In this document: piece after piece, positions 1-5,433 of the stretch
How positions within the stretch are numbered: the first letter of the stretch is position 1
Layout of the letters: each line of letters begins with the position of its first letter
DNA from: 2-12-FULL-42-15 sp964196565
Lineage (GTDB): Bacteria; Pseudomonadota; Gammaproteobacteria; Coxiellales; Coxiellaceae
Length of the DNA stretch: 7,538 nucleotides
NCBI GenBank assembly: GCA_964196565.1
Contig: CAXMUH010000090.1
Coordinates: forward strand, 1-7,538
Direction of reading: 5' to 3'
The notes under the pieces: generated by a model
Told to the model about the DNA's origin: nothing
Database searches by the model: none
What the model saw: only the letters and a program-made list of their open reading frames with translations
Position numbers and translations under genes: made by a program

Positions 1-322
1 AGCGGGTGATTTCGAGTGCTTTTTGGGTAAATTCAAATAAACCGGTTAATGCTTTCTCTTCATCGACAGCAAAACGAAAGGGATGGTATGGGTCAATTTT
101 ATTTATTTTCAATGCGGCGGGATCGATGTTAGCACCTTCGAATGGTAACACATGAGTAACAAAAGTTTCATCAAGTTGGAACAGGTGATTTTCATCAATG
201 GTAATGGTAACGGCCGCGATCTCAAGCAGTCCATCGGTCAAAGGGTTTAAGCCTGAAGTTTCAACATCGATTACAACCGGAAGATAACCATCAAAACGTT
301 TATGGATGGGTAGATTTTTCAT
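1..322 (-). CDS. rnt: Ribonuclease T, N-terminal part (3' end beyond the window)
   Basis: RNase T is a DEDD-family 3'-5' exoribonuclease that trims the 3' ends of tRNA and other stable RNAs. I translated 107 codons by hand from the ATG at 322-320; the gene runs off the left edge, so about half of a protein of usual length near 215 aa is visible. The segment LPVVIDVETSGLNPLTDGLL (from residue 14) is the Exo I motif, with the metal-binding pair D19 and E21. It is followed by LEIAAVTI and VLPFEGANIDPAAL, which align closely with my recollection of E. coli RNase T (VIDVETAG, LLEIAAITL, EPFVGANLQPEAL). The start is supported by an in-frame TAA seven codons upstream and by the match at the N-terminus. 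No Shine-Dalgarno sequence is visible (the upstream bases are AAATTAAAA). The first 23 nt overlap the end of pyrC in another frame, suggesting co-transcription and perhaps translational coupling. The Exo II and Exo III motifs lie outside the window. Confidence 0.93.
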   Translation of the reverse strand, partial: MKNLPIHKRFDGYLPVVIDVETSGLNPLTDGLLEIAAVTITIDENHLFQLDETFVTHVLPFEGANIDPAALKINKIDPYHPFRFAVDEEKALTGLFEFTQKALEITR

Positions 323-1352
323 TTTTAATTTGCCAATTTAGTATTTGTCCAGCGAACAGAGGGATGAGTTGTTCATTGCCGAAAGTGAGTGATGAGGGAA
401 CTTGCCATGGTTTGCGTATTAAAGTCAATGAATTTGTGTTTACGGGTAGTTTATAAAATGAAGGGCCAAAGCGGCTGGCAAAATCAGCTAATTTGTCCAG
501 CGCCTCTTGTTGCTCAAAAACATTTGCATAAAGCTCAATTGCAGCATGCGCGCTATAAATTCCAGCGCAACCACTGCTGCATTCCTTGCTGGCTTGATTG
601 TGTGGTGCACTGTCTGTTCCTAGAAAAAATTTGAGCTTGCCGCTGGTTGCGGCTTTAATAAGCGCTTGTTGATCTTCGAGCTGTTTTACAATCGGCTTGC
701 AATAATAATGAGGTCGAATGCCTTTATCGAGTAAATCATTTAAATTTAACAATAAATGATGCGGGGTTATGGTGGCAGCAATATTATTTTTACAACTTTG
801 AATAAAATCAACGGCTGTTTTTGTGGAGATATGTTCAAGCACAATACGCAAGTCGGGGAAATCTCTAATCAGAGGGATCAGTTGTTCTTCAATAAATCGC
901 GCCTCTTGTTCGATAATATTAACTTTTGGATCTACCACCTCGCCATGAATTAATAACGGCATGTCGTTTATTTGCATGGCTTCGATTAAAGGATAAATCA
1001 GATTGAGTTTTGTGATTCCAGCATCTGAATGTGTGGTGGCACCTGCTGGATAAAGTTTGCAAGCTGTGATTAGGCCGCTCCGTTTTCCCTCATGAATTTC
1101 AGTGGGGGATAAAGATTCGGTGAGATACAGTGTCATCAGGGGTTGAAAAGAGCGCCCCTCTGGTAACGCTTTGATAATTCTTGTGTGGTAGGCTTTGGCC
1201 ACTTTGACTGTAGTAATCGGCGGCACTAAATTAGGCATCACAATGGCGCGAGCAAAGCGTTGGCTTTCGTCCGCTACGGTGCGAGCCAAATAGTTGTGGT
1301 CACGTAGATGGCAATGCCAGTCATCTGGAAATGGAATGGTTATTTCTTTCAT
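300..1352 (-). CDS. pyrC: Dihydroorotase, class II (PyrC)
   Basis: Dihydroorotase interconverts N-carbamoyl-L-aspartate and (S)-dihydroorotate, the third step of de novo pyrimidine synthesis, in the cytoplasm. The 350-aa product is the usual size for the short class II E. coli type (about 348 aa). Visible active-site features are the HxH zinc pair H13/H15 in DDWHCHLRD, K99 in KLYPAGATT (the lysine carboxylated to bridge the two zincs in this family), H136 in LLIHGE, H174 in LEHIST, and the catalytic aspartate D247 in FLGTDSAPH. The GCAG motif near residue 261 and LPVN near 302 also match the family. The start is the ATG at 1352-1350; ribosome-binding sequence is weak. Its 3' end overlaps rnt by 23 nt. 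A pyrC-rnt pair also occurs in Pseudomonas, as I recall. It is divergent from the barrel gene across 136 bp. I see no attenuator-like structure upstream. Confidence 0.97.
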   Translation of the reverse strand: MKEITIPFPDDWHCHLRDHNYLARTVADESQRFARAIVMPNLVPPITTVKVAKAYHTRIIKALPEGRSFQPLMTLYLTESLSPTEIHEGKRSGLITACKLYPAGATTHSDAGITKLNLIYPLIEAMQINDMPLLIHGEVVDPKVNIIEQEARFIEEQLIPLIRDFPDLRIVLEHISTKTAVDFIQSCKNNIAATITPHHLLLNLNDLLDKGIRPHYYCKPIVKQLEDQQALIKAATSGKLKFFLGTDSAPHNQASKECSSGCAGIYSAHAAIELYANVFEQQEALDKLADFASRFGPSFYKLPVNTNSLTLIRKPWQVPSSLTFGNEQLIPLFAGQILNWQIKNEKSTHP

Positions 1353-1437
1353 GAGTATTGGTGCTTAATTTGTGTAATATTATCTGATTGTTAGTTTAGT
1401 TTAATTGTAGCAAATTTATTGCGATGCGTGTATATTA

Positions 1438-1463
1438 CTTGATCTTAATTTCATTTTATCAAG
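1438..1463 (+). promoter_or_regulatory. Inverted repeat CTTGAT-N14-ATCAAG upstream of the barrel gene
   Basis: CTTGAT at 1438-1443 is perfectly mirrored by ATCAAG at 1458-1463, separated by 14 nt of AT-rich sequence. It lies just downstream of the TATATT candidate -10 and ends 25 nt before the ATG, so it would sit at the start of the transcript or at the RNA polymerase binding site. It could be an operator half-site pair or a weak 5'-UTR stem. Six-base arms can arise by chance, so the call is tentative. Confidence 0.25.
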
Positions 1464-1475
1464 GATTTTTTACAC

Positions 1476-1480
1476 GGGAG
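1476..1480 (+). promoter_or_regulatory. Ribosome binding site of the barrel gene
   Basis: GGGAG is placed 8 nt before the ATG at 1489, a good Shine-Dalgarno match at normal spacing. It decides the start codon in favour of the 555-aa form with the N-terminal signal peptide. Confidence 0.7.
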
Positions 1481-1488
1481 TTCACAAG

Positions 1489-3156
1489 ATGTGCAGTTCA
1501 AGTCTATTTAAAGTACTTGTAGCAGCTTGTATGGCACTTAGCGCTGTCAACTGTTTTGCAATTTCAGGTTCTGATAATAATCCCCAAGCTAAGCGGGCAC
1601 AAGGGATAACTCGCCAAGAGCATGAGCTAGAATTAGATTTGTTTAGGTTGCGAGCTGAAGTTAAAAGCTTAAGAAATCAATATCGATCTCAGCTTGCCCA
1701 TATGAGTTATGCCGGTGGTCAGGTCCAAGCGAGTACAGGTCATCAGTCACCGCTTAAAATGCATTCGTCTTCTAAATATAAAAAAGCAAAACATATTTCA
1801 AGTGAGCTATTTACAAGAGATCCATTACTTGGAACTTCCGGTGATGTGCAGCAAAAAATTCATCAAGCAGCGATAAATTATATAAATGGGATCACTGTCC
1901 TGACTTCACCTATTTTAGGTTTGAAATCAGCGTGGATGCCAACCGATTTATTATATACGGTTCCGTCGATGAATGAGGATTTAAGGTTGCTGCAAGACCG
2001 GCAGGGTTTTCAAGCTGTCTTAAAGTCGCTGGGCAGCTCTCTTGATATGAGACCTTTGTTGGTTGTTAGCGGAGGAGTTGAAGGCACTACGGTTTATACC
2101 AGCAGTTATGTTAATGCAAATTCATTGAGCGTTAACCTTAGCACGTCAGAGATTGATTTGTGGCCGATCATGAGTAGTTGGGCAAGTGGATATTTCTCAA
2201 TTGATTTCGATAGTTCACCACCACAGACCGGAACACGTGTGGCGAATTCAAGATTGTTTTTATCACGAGGTTTTCTAACCATTGGTAATTTAGATGTGGT
2301 GCCACTTTATGTCACAGTGGGTCAAATGTATATTCCTTTTGGGCGTTATGCGAGCGCAATGATTACCACACCATTAACAATGTCGATGGCACGTTCGGAC
2401 GTGCGGACGTTGTTGTTGGGATATTACCACCAAGGTCTTTATGCTGAAGGTTATGTGTTTAATGGCAACCGAGAGTCGGGTGGCGATCGATTTATTCTCC
2501 AATCAGGAGCAAATATTGGTTACAAAAATAAACGATTATCTGTCGGTGCAATAGATTTTGGCGTAGGATTTACCAGCAATATTGCAGATTCACAGGGTAT
2601 GCAGAATAATGCATTAGCATCGGGTGGCGCTATTCGTGGACCTTCGCTTCAATTTGCGGGTTTTGCGCGAACGTTTTTGGCTAATTCAGTAGATTCTGAC
2701 AACCTTAAACATAATGTTGGTGCGTTGGATTTTCATCTGGAGTATACCGTTGGGAAAAATGCGATACTGCTTGAATTTATCACCGCAACGCGTCAATTTG
2801 ATCCTGGTGATTTGTTGATGAATGGTCATGGCGCGAGCCCTAAGGCAATGCACATTGAGTATGATTACAATACCAAATATGGCCGATTTCCTATAACTTA
2901 TGGACTTGCTTTTGGTCGAACTTGGCAAGCTTTAGCATTAAATCTGCCTAAGTACAGTTATTTCGCCACCATCGGTACATCCCCTTGGAAAGACACGCAG
3001 TTAGCAATTGAATATCGTCACGATAGTAATTACGCCCGTAATGCCAATGTTGGTGGTGGCGGTAACGGTAACGTCGCTAACCTTTTACCTGTGCCAACGG
3101 CAAATGTTGGCGGTAGTCGGGATTTGGTGACGATATTATTAGGTGTTTATTTCTAA
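1489..3156 (+). CDS. Outer-membrane beta-barrel protein, LbtU/UPF0422-like
   Basis: The 555-aa product is an exported outer-membrane protein. Residues 1-24 form a signal peptide with a hydrophobic core (LFKVLVAACMALSAV) and a CFA-type signal peptidase I site; C22 is not in a proper lipobox. Residues about 41-70 (EHELELDLFRLRAEVKSLR) look like a short coiled coil, followed by a basic, Ser-rich linker to about residue 105. From about residue 190 the sequence shows alternating amphipathic strands, as in a beta-barrel, and it ends in GVYF with a terminal Phe, the signal typically read by the Bam complex. The segment GFLTIGNLDVVPLYVTVGQM (261-280) followed by PFG resembles what I remember of the LbtU siderophore-porin/UPF0422 (DUF3573-type) family of Legionella, Coxiella and Francisella. 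The last external loop (about 518-542) is Gly/Asn rich. A role in iron-siderophore or other solute uptake is inference only; it could be a general porin. The gene is monocistronic, with no terminator between it and the convergent neighbour. Confidence 0.72.
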   Translation: MCSSSLFKVLVAACMALSAVNCFAISGSDNNPQAKRAQGITRQEHELELDLFRLRAEVKSLRNQYRSQLAHMSYAGGQVQASTGHQSPLKMHSSSKYKKAKHISSELFTRDPLLGTSGDVQQKIHQAAINYINGITVLTSPILGLKSAWMPTDLLYTVPSMNEDLRLLQDRQGFQAVLKSLGSSLDMRPLLVVSGGVEGTTVYTSSYVNANSLSVNLSTSEIDLWPIMSSWASGYFSIDFDSSPPQTGTRVANSRLFLSRGFLTIGNLDVVPLYVTVGQMYIPFGRYASAMITTPLTMSMARSDVRTLLLGYYHQGLYAEGYVFNGNRESGGDRFILQSGANIGYKNKRLSVGAIDFGVGFTSNIADSQGMQNNALASGGAIRGPSLQFAGFARTFLANSVDSDNLKHNVGALDFHLEYTVGKNAILLEFITATRQFDPGDLLMNGHGASPKAMHIEYDYNTKYGRFPITYGLAFGRTWQALALNLPKYSYFATIGTSPWKDTQLAIEYRHDSNYARNANVGGGGNGNVANLLPVPTANVGGSRDLVTILLGVYF

Positions 3157-3677
3157 TTAGAAAGTCTCTGATGTTGTTCTTGCATCGCAGTAGCGATCTC
3201 GTGTGCATGTTGCTGGCGACGTGGGCTTGAATTAAAAAAAGCAGCCGCGTTATCAATATTATCAATTACGTTTGGAGTTTCTTTGCTTTCAGTTGAAGCT
3301 TTGGTAACAGTTTCCCATCGATTCTCTCTGTCATTAATGCAGGTTTTGGCAAGTTCATCAATTAAGTAGGTAGCTAATGAGGTCTCTTTTGAAGGATAAT
3401 ATGATCCGATGCTGTAGCTATCCTTTTCAAGGATTTGATAAATGGCAATTGACAGATTGGTTCCAGCTAATTTGATATAAGTCTCAACCAACTCGGAAGA
3501 TTGTGAAAACCAAAACTGATTTTTGTAGTTTGCTGTGGCTTGGTTAAATGCGGTTTTGATTTTAGATATATTATCTTTTTGATTTCGTATGAGTGCAACG
3601 CTTATCCATGTTGCAAGCAGGCGGCCGAGGTTGTGAGTATTTGCTTTAAGCACTGCGTGTGGGTCGGATTGTTTCAT
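3153..3677 (-). CDS. Unrecognised 174-aa soluble protein
   Basis: I do not recognise this family. The protein is hydrophilic and appears mostly helical, with no signal peptide, no membrane segment and no obvious catalytic motif. The N-terminal half contains a helix-like stretch around residues 15-32 and the aromatic segment YKNQFWFSQSSELVETY (about residues 51-67). The C-terminal third is Asn/Glu/Gln rich and ends in EIATAMQEQHQRLSN. It is likely a real gene: an AAGGAT Shine-Dalgarno lies 7 nt before the ATG at 3677-3675, the frame stays open for 174 codons, and it stops just where the neighbour ends. Its TAG overlaps the last 4 nt of the convergent barrel gene. It stands alone beside a repeat-rich gap, which fits a lineage-specific accessory gene. 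A short polar Gln/Glu-containing C-terminus occurs in some Legionellales secreted effectors, but that is too weak to assign a role. Confidence 0.7.
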   Translation of the reverse strand: MKQSDPHAVLKANTHNLGRLLATWISVALIRNQKDNISKIKTAFNQATANYKNQFWFSQSSELVETYIKLAGTNLSIAIYQILEKDSYSIGSYYPSKETSLATYLIDELAKTCINDRENRWETVTKASTESKETPNVIDNIDNAAAFFNSSPRRQQHAHEIATAMQEQHQRLSN

Positions 3678-3684
3678 AGTGGTT

Positions 3685-3690
3685 ATCCTT
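3685..3690 (-). promoter_or_regulatory. Ribosome binding site of the 174-aa gene
   Basis: Read on the minus strand this is AAGGAT, 7 nt ahead of the ATG. It is one of the better Shine-Dalgarno matches in the window and the main support for translation of an otherwise unrecognised gene. Confidence 0.65.
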
Positions 3691-3838
3691 AGTATTAAAA
3701 TTGAAGATAATTAAAACTCTAACTCATTGATATTAAATTAATGTTAACTGGCATTAAAGGAGCATAAATAAATACTTATTCGTGTAATTGGCTGGTTGAA
3801 ATATTAAATAAAGCATATTGAGGGGAGACATAATACAA

Positions 3839-3849
3839 TTGTATACCTT
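3839..3849 (+). repeat. Direct repeat TTGTATACCTT, copy 1
   Basis: This 11-bp sequence recurs exactly at 4289-4299. Copy 1 is embedded in the palindrome ATACAATTGTAT (3833-3844). The two copies bracket both repeat elements of the gap. A chance match of this length within 700 bp is unlikely but not negligible (rough expectation about 0.06). Confidence 0.4.
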
Positions 3850-3912
3850 TGGTGTGGTGAGTAGTAGCCTGGACAACTTGCACCCAGAGGGTGTTGAGGC
3901 AGGGAGGTGTGC

Positions 3913-3956
3913 TCGTCTTTGCGACGTTGAGCCTAGCGAAGTGGGAAGCAATCCAG
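3913..3956. repeat. Fragment resembling the widespread GCGAAG/GCAATCCAG dispersed repeat
   Basis: On the minus strand it begins CTGGATTGCTTCC, CACTTCGCTAGG and ends GTCGCAAAGACG. This closely resembles the dispersed palindromic repeat I recall from many bacterial genomes, of the form CTGGATTGCTTC, CACTTCG, CTCGCAATGACG, with a small insertion. The CGTC/GACG ends of its distal part form a short stem (3914-3926). Such elements are non-coding, scattered in intergenic DNA and often misannotated as small proteins. The identification rests on memory of the motif, not on a search. Confidence 0.5.
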
Positions 3957-4008
3957 CGTTATTATTTCTAGATTCAAATTAGGAGAGCTTTTTAAAATAA
4001 GAATATTT

Positions 4009-4020
4009 TTGATGCATCAA
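4009..4020. repeat. 12-nt perfect palindrome TTGATGCATCAA
   Basis: The sequence is a perfect 12-nt palindrome and abuts the outer edge of the left inverted repeat of the MITE-like element. A shorter similar core, ATGCATCGA, occurs inside the element near 4112. It may be a preferred insertion target or chance. Confidence 0.35.
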
Positions 4021-4201
4021 GCCACGCCATTTCAGCGCAAAGACGCAAAGGAAAAAAAAGACGCAAAGGGTATTTAGGGTGTTAACCATTTGCGCTATTC
4101 CCAATAAATAAATGCATCGAATCCTACCTATATTTAATTAAACGCTAGATAACTTTGCGCCCTTAACAACCTTCGCGTCTTTGCGCTGAAACGGCGCAGC
4201 T
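4020..4201. mobile_element. MITE-like element with 32-nt terminal inverted repeats
   Basis: The left arm at 4020-4051 and the right arm at 4170-4201 are inverted copies matching at 28 of 32 positions, enclosing 118 nt. The common core is TTCAGCGCAAAGACGC. All four mismatches are transitions (4023/4198, 4024/4197, 4029/4192, 4047/4174), and in minus-strand RNA each becomes a G-U pair, giving an uninterrupted 32-bp stem. Just inside the left arm, AAAGACGCAAAGG (4039-4051) is repeated directly at 4057-4069 after an A-run. The element has no coding capacity and no obvious target-site duplication. The CGCAAAGACGCAAAG motif is, as I recall, a recurrent intergenic repeat in many unrelated bacteria, so a non-autonomous mobile or REP-like element is the likely identity. 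It could alternatively act as a structured 3' RNA for the operon to its right. Confidence 0.6.
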
Positions 4202-4288
4202 AATAACCAAACAATAATCAATTTAATTTTTCTGTCACACATAAAATATTCACAAACACCTTATCTGTTCAAGACTTGACCCAAACAC

Positions 4289-4299
4289 TTGTATACCTT
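4289..4299 (+). repeat. Direct repeat TTGTATACCTT, copy 2
   Basis: Exact second copy of the 11-bp sequence at 3839-3849, 450 bp away and in the same orientation. The flanking bases differ, so the identity is limited to the 11 bp. Confidence 0.4.
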
Positions 4300-4331
4300 G
4301 CCTGCCTTTTTTTAACGTCACCCGGAGAATT

Positions 4332-4377
4332 CACATCTATATCGTGATATTTCCGGAAATTTCACGATAGCGATGTG
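4332..4377. repeat. 46-nt near-perfect palindrome at the 3' end of the operon
   Basis: The two 23-nt halves are centred between 4354 and 4355 and pair at 20 of 23 positions. The core ATTTCCGGAAAT is perfect, followed outward by ATCGTGA/TCACGAT-type arms and CACATC/GATGTG ends, with mismatches at 4348/4361, 4339/4370 and 4338/4371. It ends 4 nt from the DUF1841 stop codon. As RNA it would be a long strong hairpin, well placed to end or protect the operon transcript. No T-run follows on either strand, so it is not a classical intrinsic terminator. It may instead be a 3' stabiliser, a dispersed palindromic unit or a protein-binding site. Confidence 0.65.
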
Positions 4378-4381
4378 GGAT

Positions 4382-4798
4382 TTACAAGTTGTTTAACTGA
4401 TTAAGATACCCGCTTTCATCCGCCAAAACACCACCTTGTTGCGCGTCCCATAAAATATTAGCCATCACATCCATCATTAAATGTTCAACTTGGTGTGGAT
4501 CTGCATGTTTTTGCAATAAACTTGTGTAAATTTGTTTGATGCCTTTTGGGCGATCGGCGCAGAGTTGTTCTTGCAAGCTTAAATGTAGGCTAAGATGTAA
4601 AAAAGGATTGGTATCGGTGCTGTAATCTTTATCGATATTTTTATCGAGCTGCTCTACAACAGTTATATAGTCGGGATGGTTTTGGATAATGGCAACCAGT
4701 TGAGTTTCTAATGCCGATAATGGTTGTTGGTCATTAAACTTTTTCCAGGCTTGATTAAACACTTGTCGAATGCTGTTTCGATCAGTTGGCGTTGTCAT
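4382..4798 (-). CDS. DUF1841 family protein
   Basis: The 138-aa cytoplasmic protein has no signal peptide or membrane segment. It carries features I associate with the DUF1841 family of beta- and gammaproteobacteria: an N-terminal helix ending in PLSALETQLVAIIQNHPDY (residues 26-44), the conserved block NPFLHLSLHLSLQEQ (64-78), DRPKGI (82-87), EHLMMD (105-110) and a late W117. The length matches the family. The function is unknown; the regularly spaced histidines (H68, H72, H106) are notable, but I cannot claim metal binding. It is the last gene of the metG-ferredoxin-nth operon, starting 2 nt after the nth stop, so translation is probably coupled. As I recall, DUF1841 genes are found next to nth in other proteobacteria too, which hints at a role linked to nth or the ferredoxin. 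A strong palindrome follows immediately downstream. Confidence 0.85.
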   Translation of the reverse strand: MTTPTDRNSIRQVFNQAWKKFNDQQPLSALETQLVAIIQNHPDYITVVEQLDKNIDKDYSTDTNPFLHLSLHLSLQEQLCADRPKGIKQIYTSLLQKHADPHQVEHLMMDVMANILWDAQQGGVLADESGYLNQLNNL

Positions 4799-4800
4799 TG

Positions 4801-5433
4801 CTATTCACTTTTATTTTTATATTCGCACAAATCATAAATAATGCACGAACCACATTTTGGTTTGCGTGCGACACAGGTATAGCGACCGTGTAGAATTAAC
4901 CAATGGTGAGCGTCACGCAAATATTTGTCATCGATTATTTTTATTAGCTTATCTTCTACTTCACGCGGTGTTTTGCCAGGGGCGAGGCCAATGCGATTGG
5001 AAACTCGAAAAATATGCGTATCAACGGCAATGGTTTTTTCTCCAAAGGCAGTATTTAAAACCACATTAGCGGTTTTGCGTCCAACACCCGGCAGTGATTC
5101 TAACTCTTTTCTGGTTTGCGGCACACGACTGCTGTGTTTTTCGATTAATAATTCACAGGTTTTTATAATATTTTTTGCTTTGGTATTATAAAGCCCAATG
5201 GTTTTAATATATTTTTTCAAACCCACTTCACCAAGCGCAAGCATTTTTTTTGGGGTATTAGCCACTTTATAAAGATCTTTGGTCGCAGCATTAACGCTGA
5301 CGTCGGTCGCTTGCGCTGATAGCATAACTGAAATTAAAAGTTCGAATTTAGAGCGATATTTTAATTCCGTGGTTGGCGCACTGTTATGTTCACTAAAGCG
5401 GCGAAATATTTCTAACGCGGTGCTGCGTTTCAT
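4801..5433 (-). CDS. nth: Endonuclease III (DNA glycosylase/AP lyase)
   Basis: Endonuclease III removes oxidised pyrimidines such as thymine glycol from DNA and cleaves the abasic site by beta-elimination, in base excision repair. The 210-aa length is that of the E. coli enzyme (211). The helix-hairpin-helix LPGVGRKTANVVLNTAFG (114-131) carries the catalytic lysine K120. D138 in IAVDTHIFRV is the catalytic aspartate, at the same number as in E. coli. The C-terminal loop has C187-x6-C194-x2-C197-x5-C203, the exact spacing of the [4Fe-4S] cluster ligands. All key residues are intact. The ATG overlaps the TGA of the upstream ferredoxin gene by 4 nt (ATGA), which implies translational coupling; a weak GAG lies about 7-9 nt upstream. 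DUF1841 follows after 2 nt. Confidence 0.98.
   Translation of the reverse strand: MKRSTALEIFRRFSEHNSAPTTELKYRSKFELLISVMLSAQATDVSVNAATKDLYKVANTPKKMLALGEVGLKKYIKTIGLYNTKAKNIIKTCELLIEKHSSRVPQTRKELESLPGVGRKTANVVLNTAFGEKTIAVDTHIFRVSNRIGLAPGKTPREVEDKLIKIIDDKYLRDAHHWLILHGRYTCVARKPKCGSCIIYDLCEYKNKSE

Larger units (their letters stand above)
1353..1488. promoter_or_regulatory. Divergent promoter region between pyrC and the barrel gene
   Basis: This 136-bp AT-rich gap must hold the start signals for both flanking genes. For the plus-strand gene, TATATT at 1431-1436 is a reasonable -10 box, but the best -35 candidates (TAGCAA at 1408, TTGTAG at 1405) match only half the consensus or are badly spaced. 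For pyrC on the minus strand, GATAAT or the overlapping TAATAT in the 1375-1385 area is a possible -10, again with a poor -35. No Fur-box-like 7-1-7 palindrome is evident, although the barrel family has been linked to iron uptake. The role is inferred from position; the hexamers are weak. Confidence 0.4.
3678..4381. other. Gene-free, repeat-rich intergenic region
   Basis: About 700 bp lie between the 5' end of the 174-aa gene and the 3' end of the metG-to-DUF1841 operon. I find no credible coding sequence and no tRNA cloverleaf. The first 150 bp are very AT rich and should include the promoter of the 174-aa gene. The rest contains a CACCC/GGGTG mini-hairpin (3881-3893), a dispersed-repeat fragment (about 3913-3956), the 12-nt palindrome TTGATGCATCAA (4009-4020), a MITE-like element (4020-4201), a pair of 11-bp direct repeats (3839 and 4289) and a 46-nt palindrome (4332-4377). 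Confidence 0.75.

Noticed and set aside
389..953. Plus-strand open frames of 81 and 65 codons
   Set aside because: Both lie antisense within pyrC, whose catalytic residues are intact; they are shadows.
1371..1392. AATATTATC-like sequence upstream of the barrel gene, considered as a Fur box
   Set aside because: Only a short TAATATTA palindrome is present; it does not fit a 7-1-7 or 19-bp Fur site.
1550..1556. Cysteine at residue 22 of the barrel protein, considered as a lipoprotein lipobox
   Set aside because: The preceding residues AVN do not fit the lipobox, and a signal peptidase I site after CFA fits better.
2686..3265. Minus-strand open frames of 80 and 62 codons over the end of the barrel gene
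   Set aside because: They lie opposite or in another frame of better supported genes and have no start signals.
3733..3748. TTAA-rich motif upstream of the 174-aa gene, considered as a PmrA-type effector-gene box
   Set aside because: The surrounding DNA is extremely AT rich, and I could not show the tandem spacing expected of such a box.
3754..3951. A 65-codon minus-strand open frame starting at TTG
   Set aside because: It begins inside the dispersed-repeat fragment and runs through non-coding AT-rich DNA. It has no ribosome site, and its N-terminus looks like a translated repeat.
4036..4069. Tandem GACGCAAAGG units, considered as a CRISPR-like array
   Set aside because: Only two short direct copies exist, with an A-run between them; there are no regular spacers and no cas genes.
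4307..4313. T-run on the plus strand, considered as an intrinsic terminator
   Set aside because: No stem precedes it and no plus-strand gene ends nearby.
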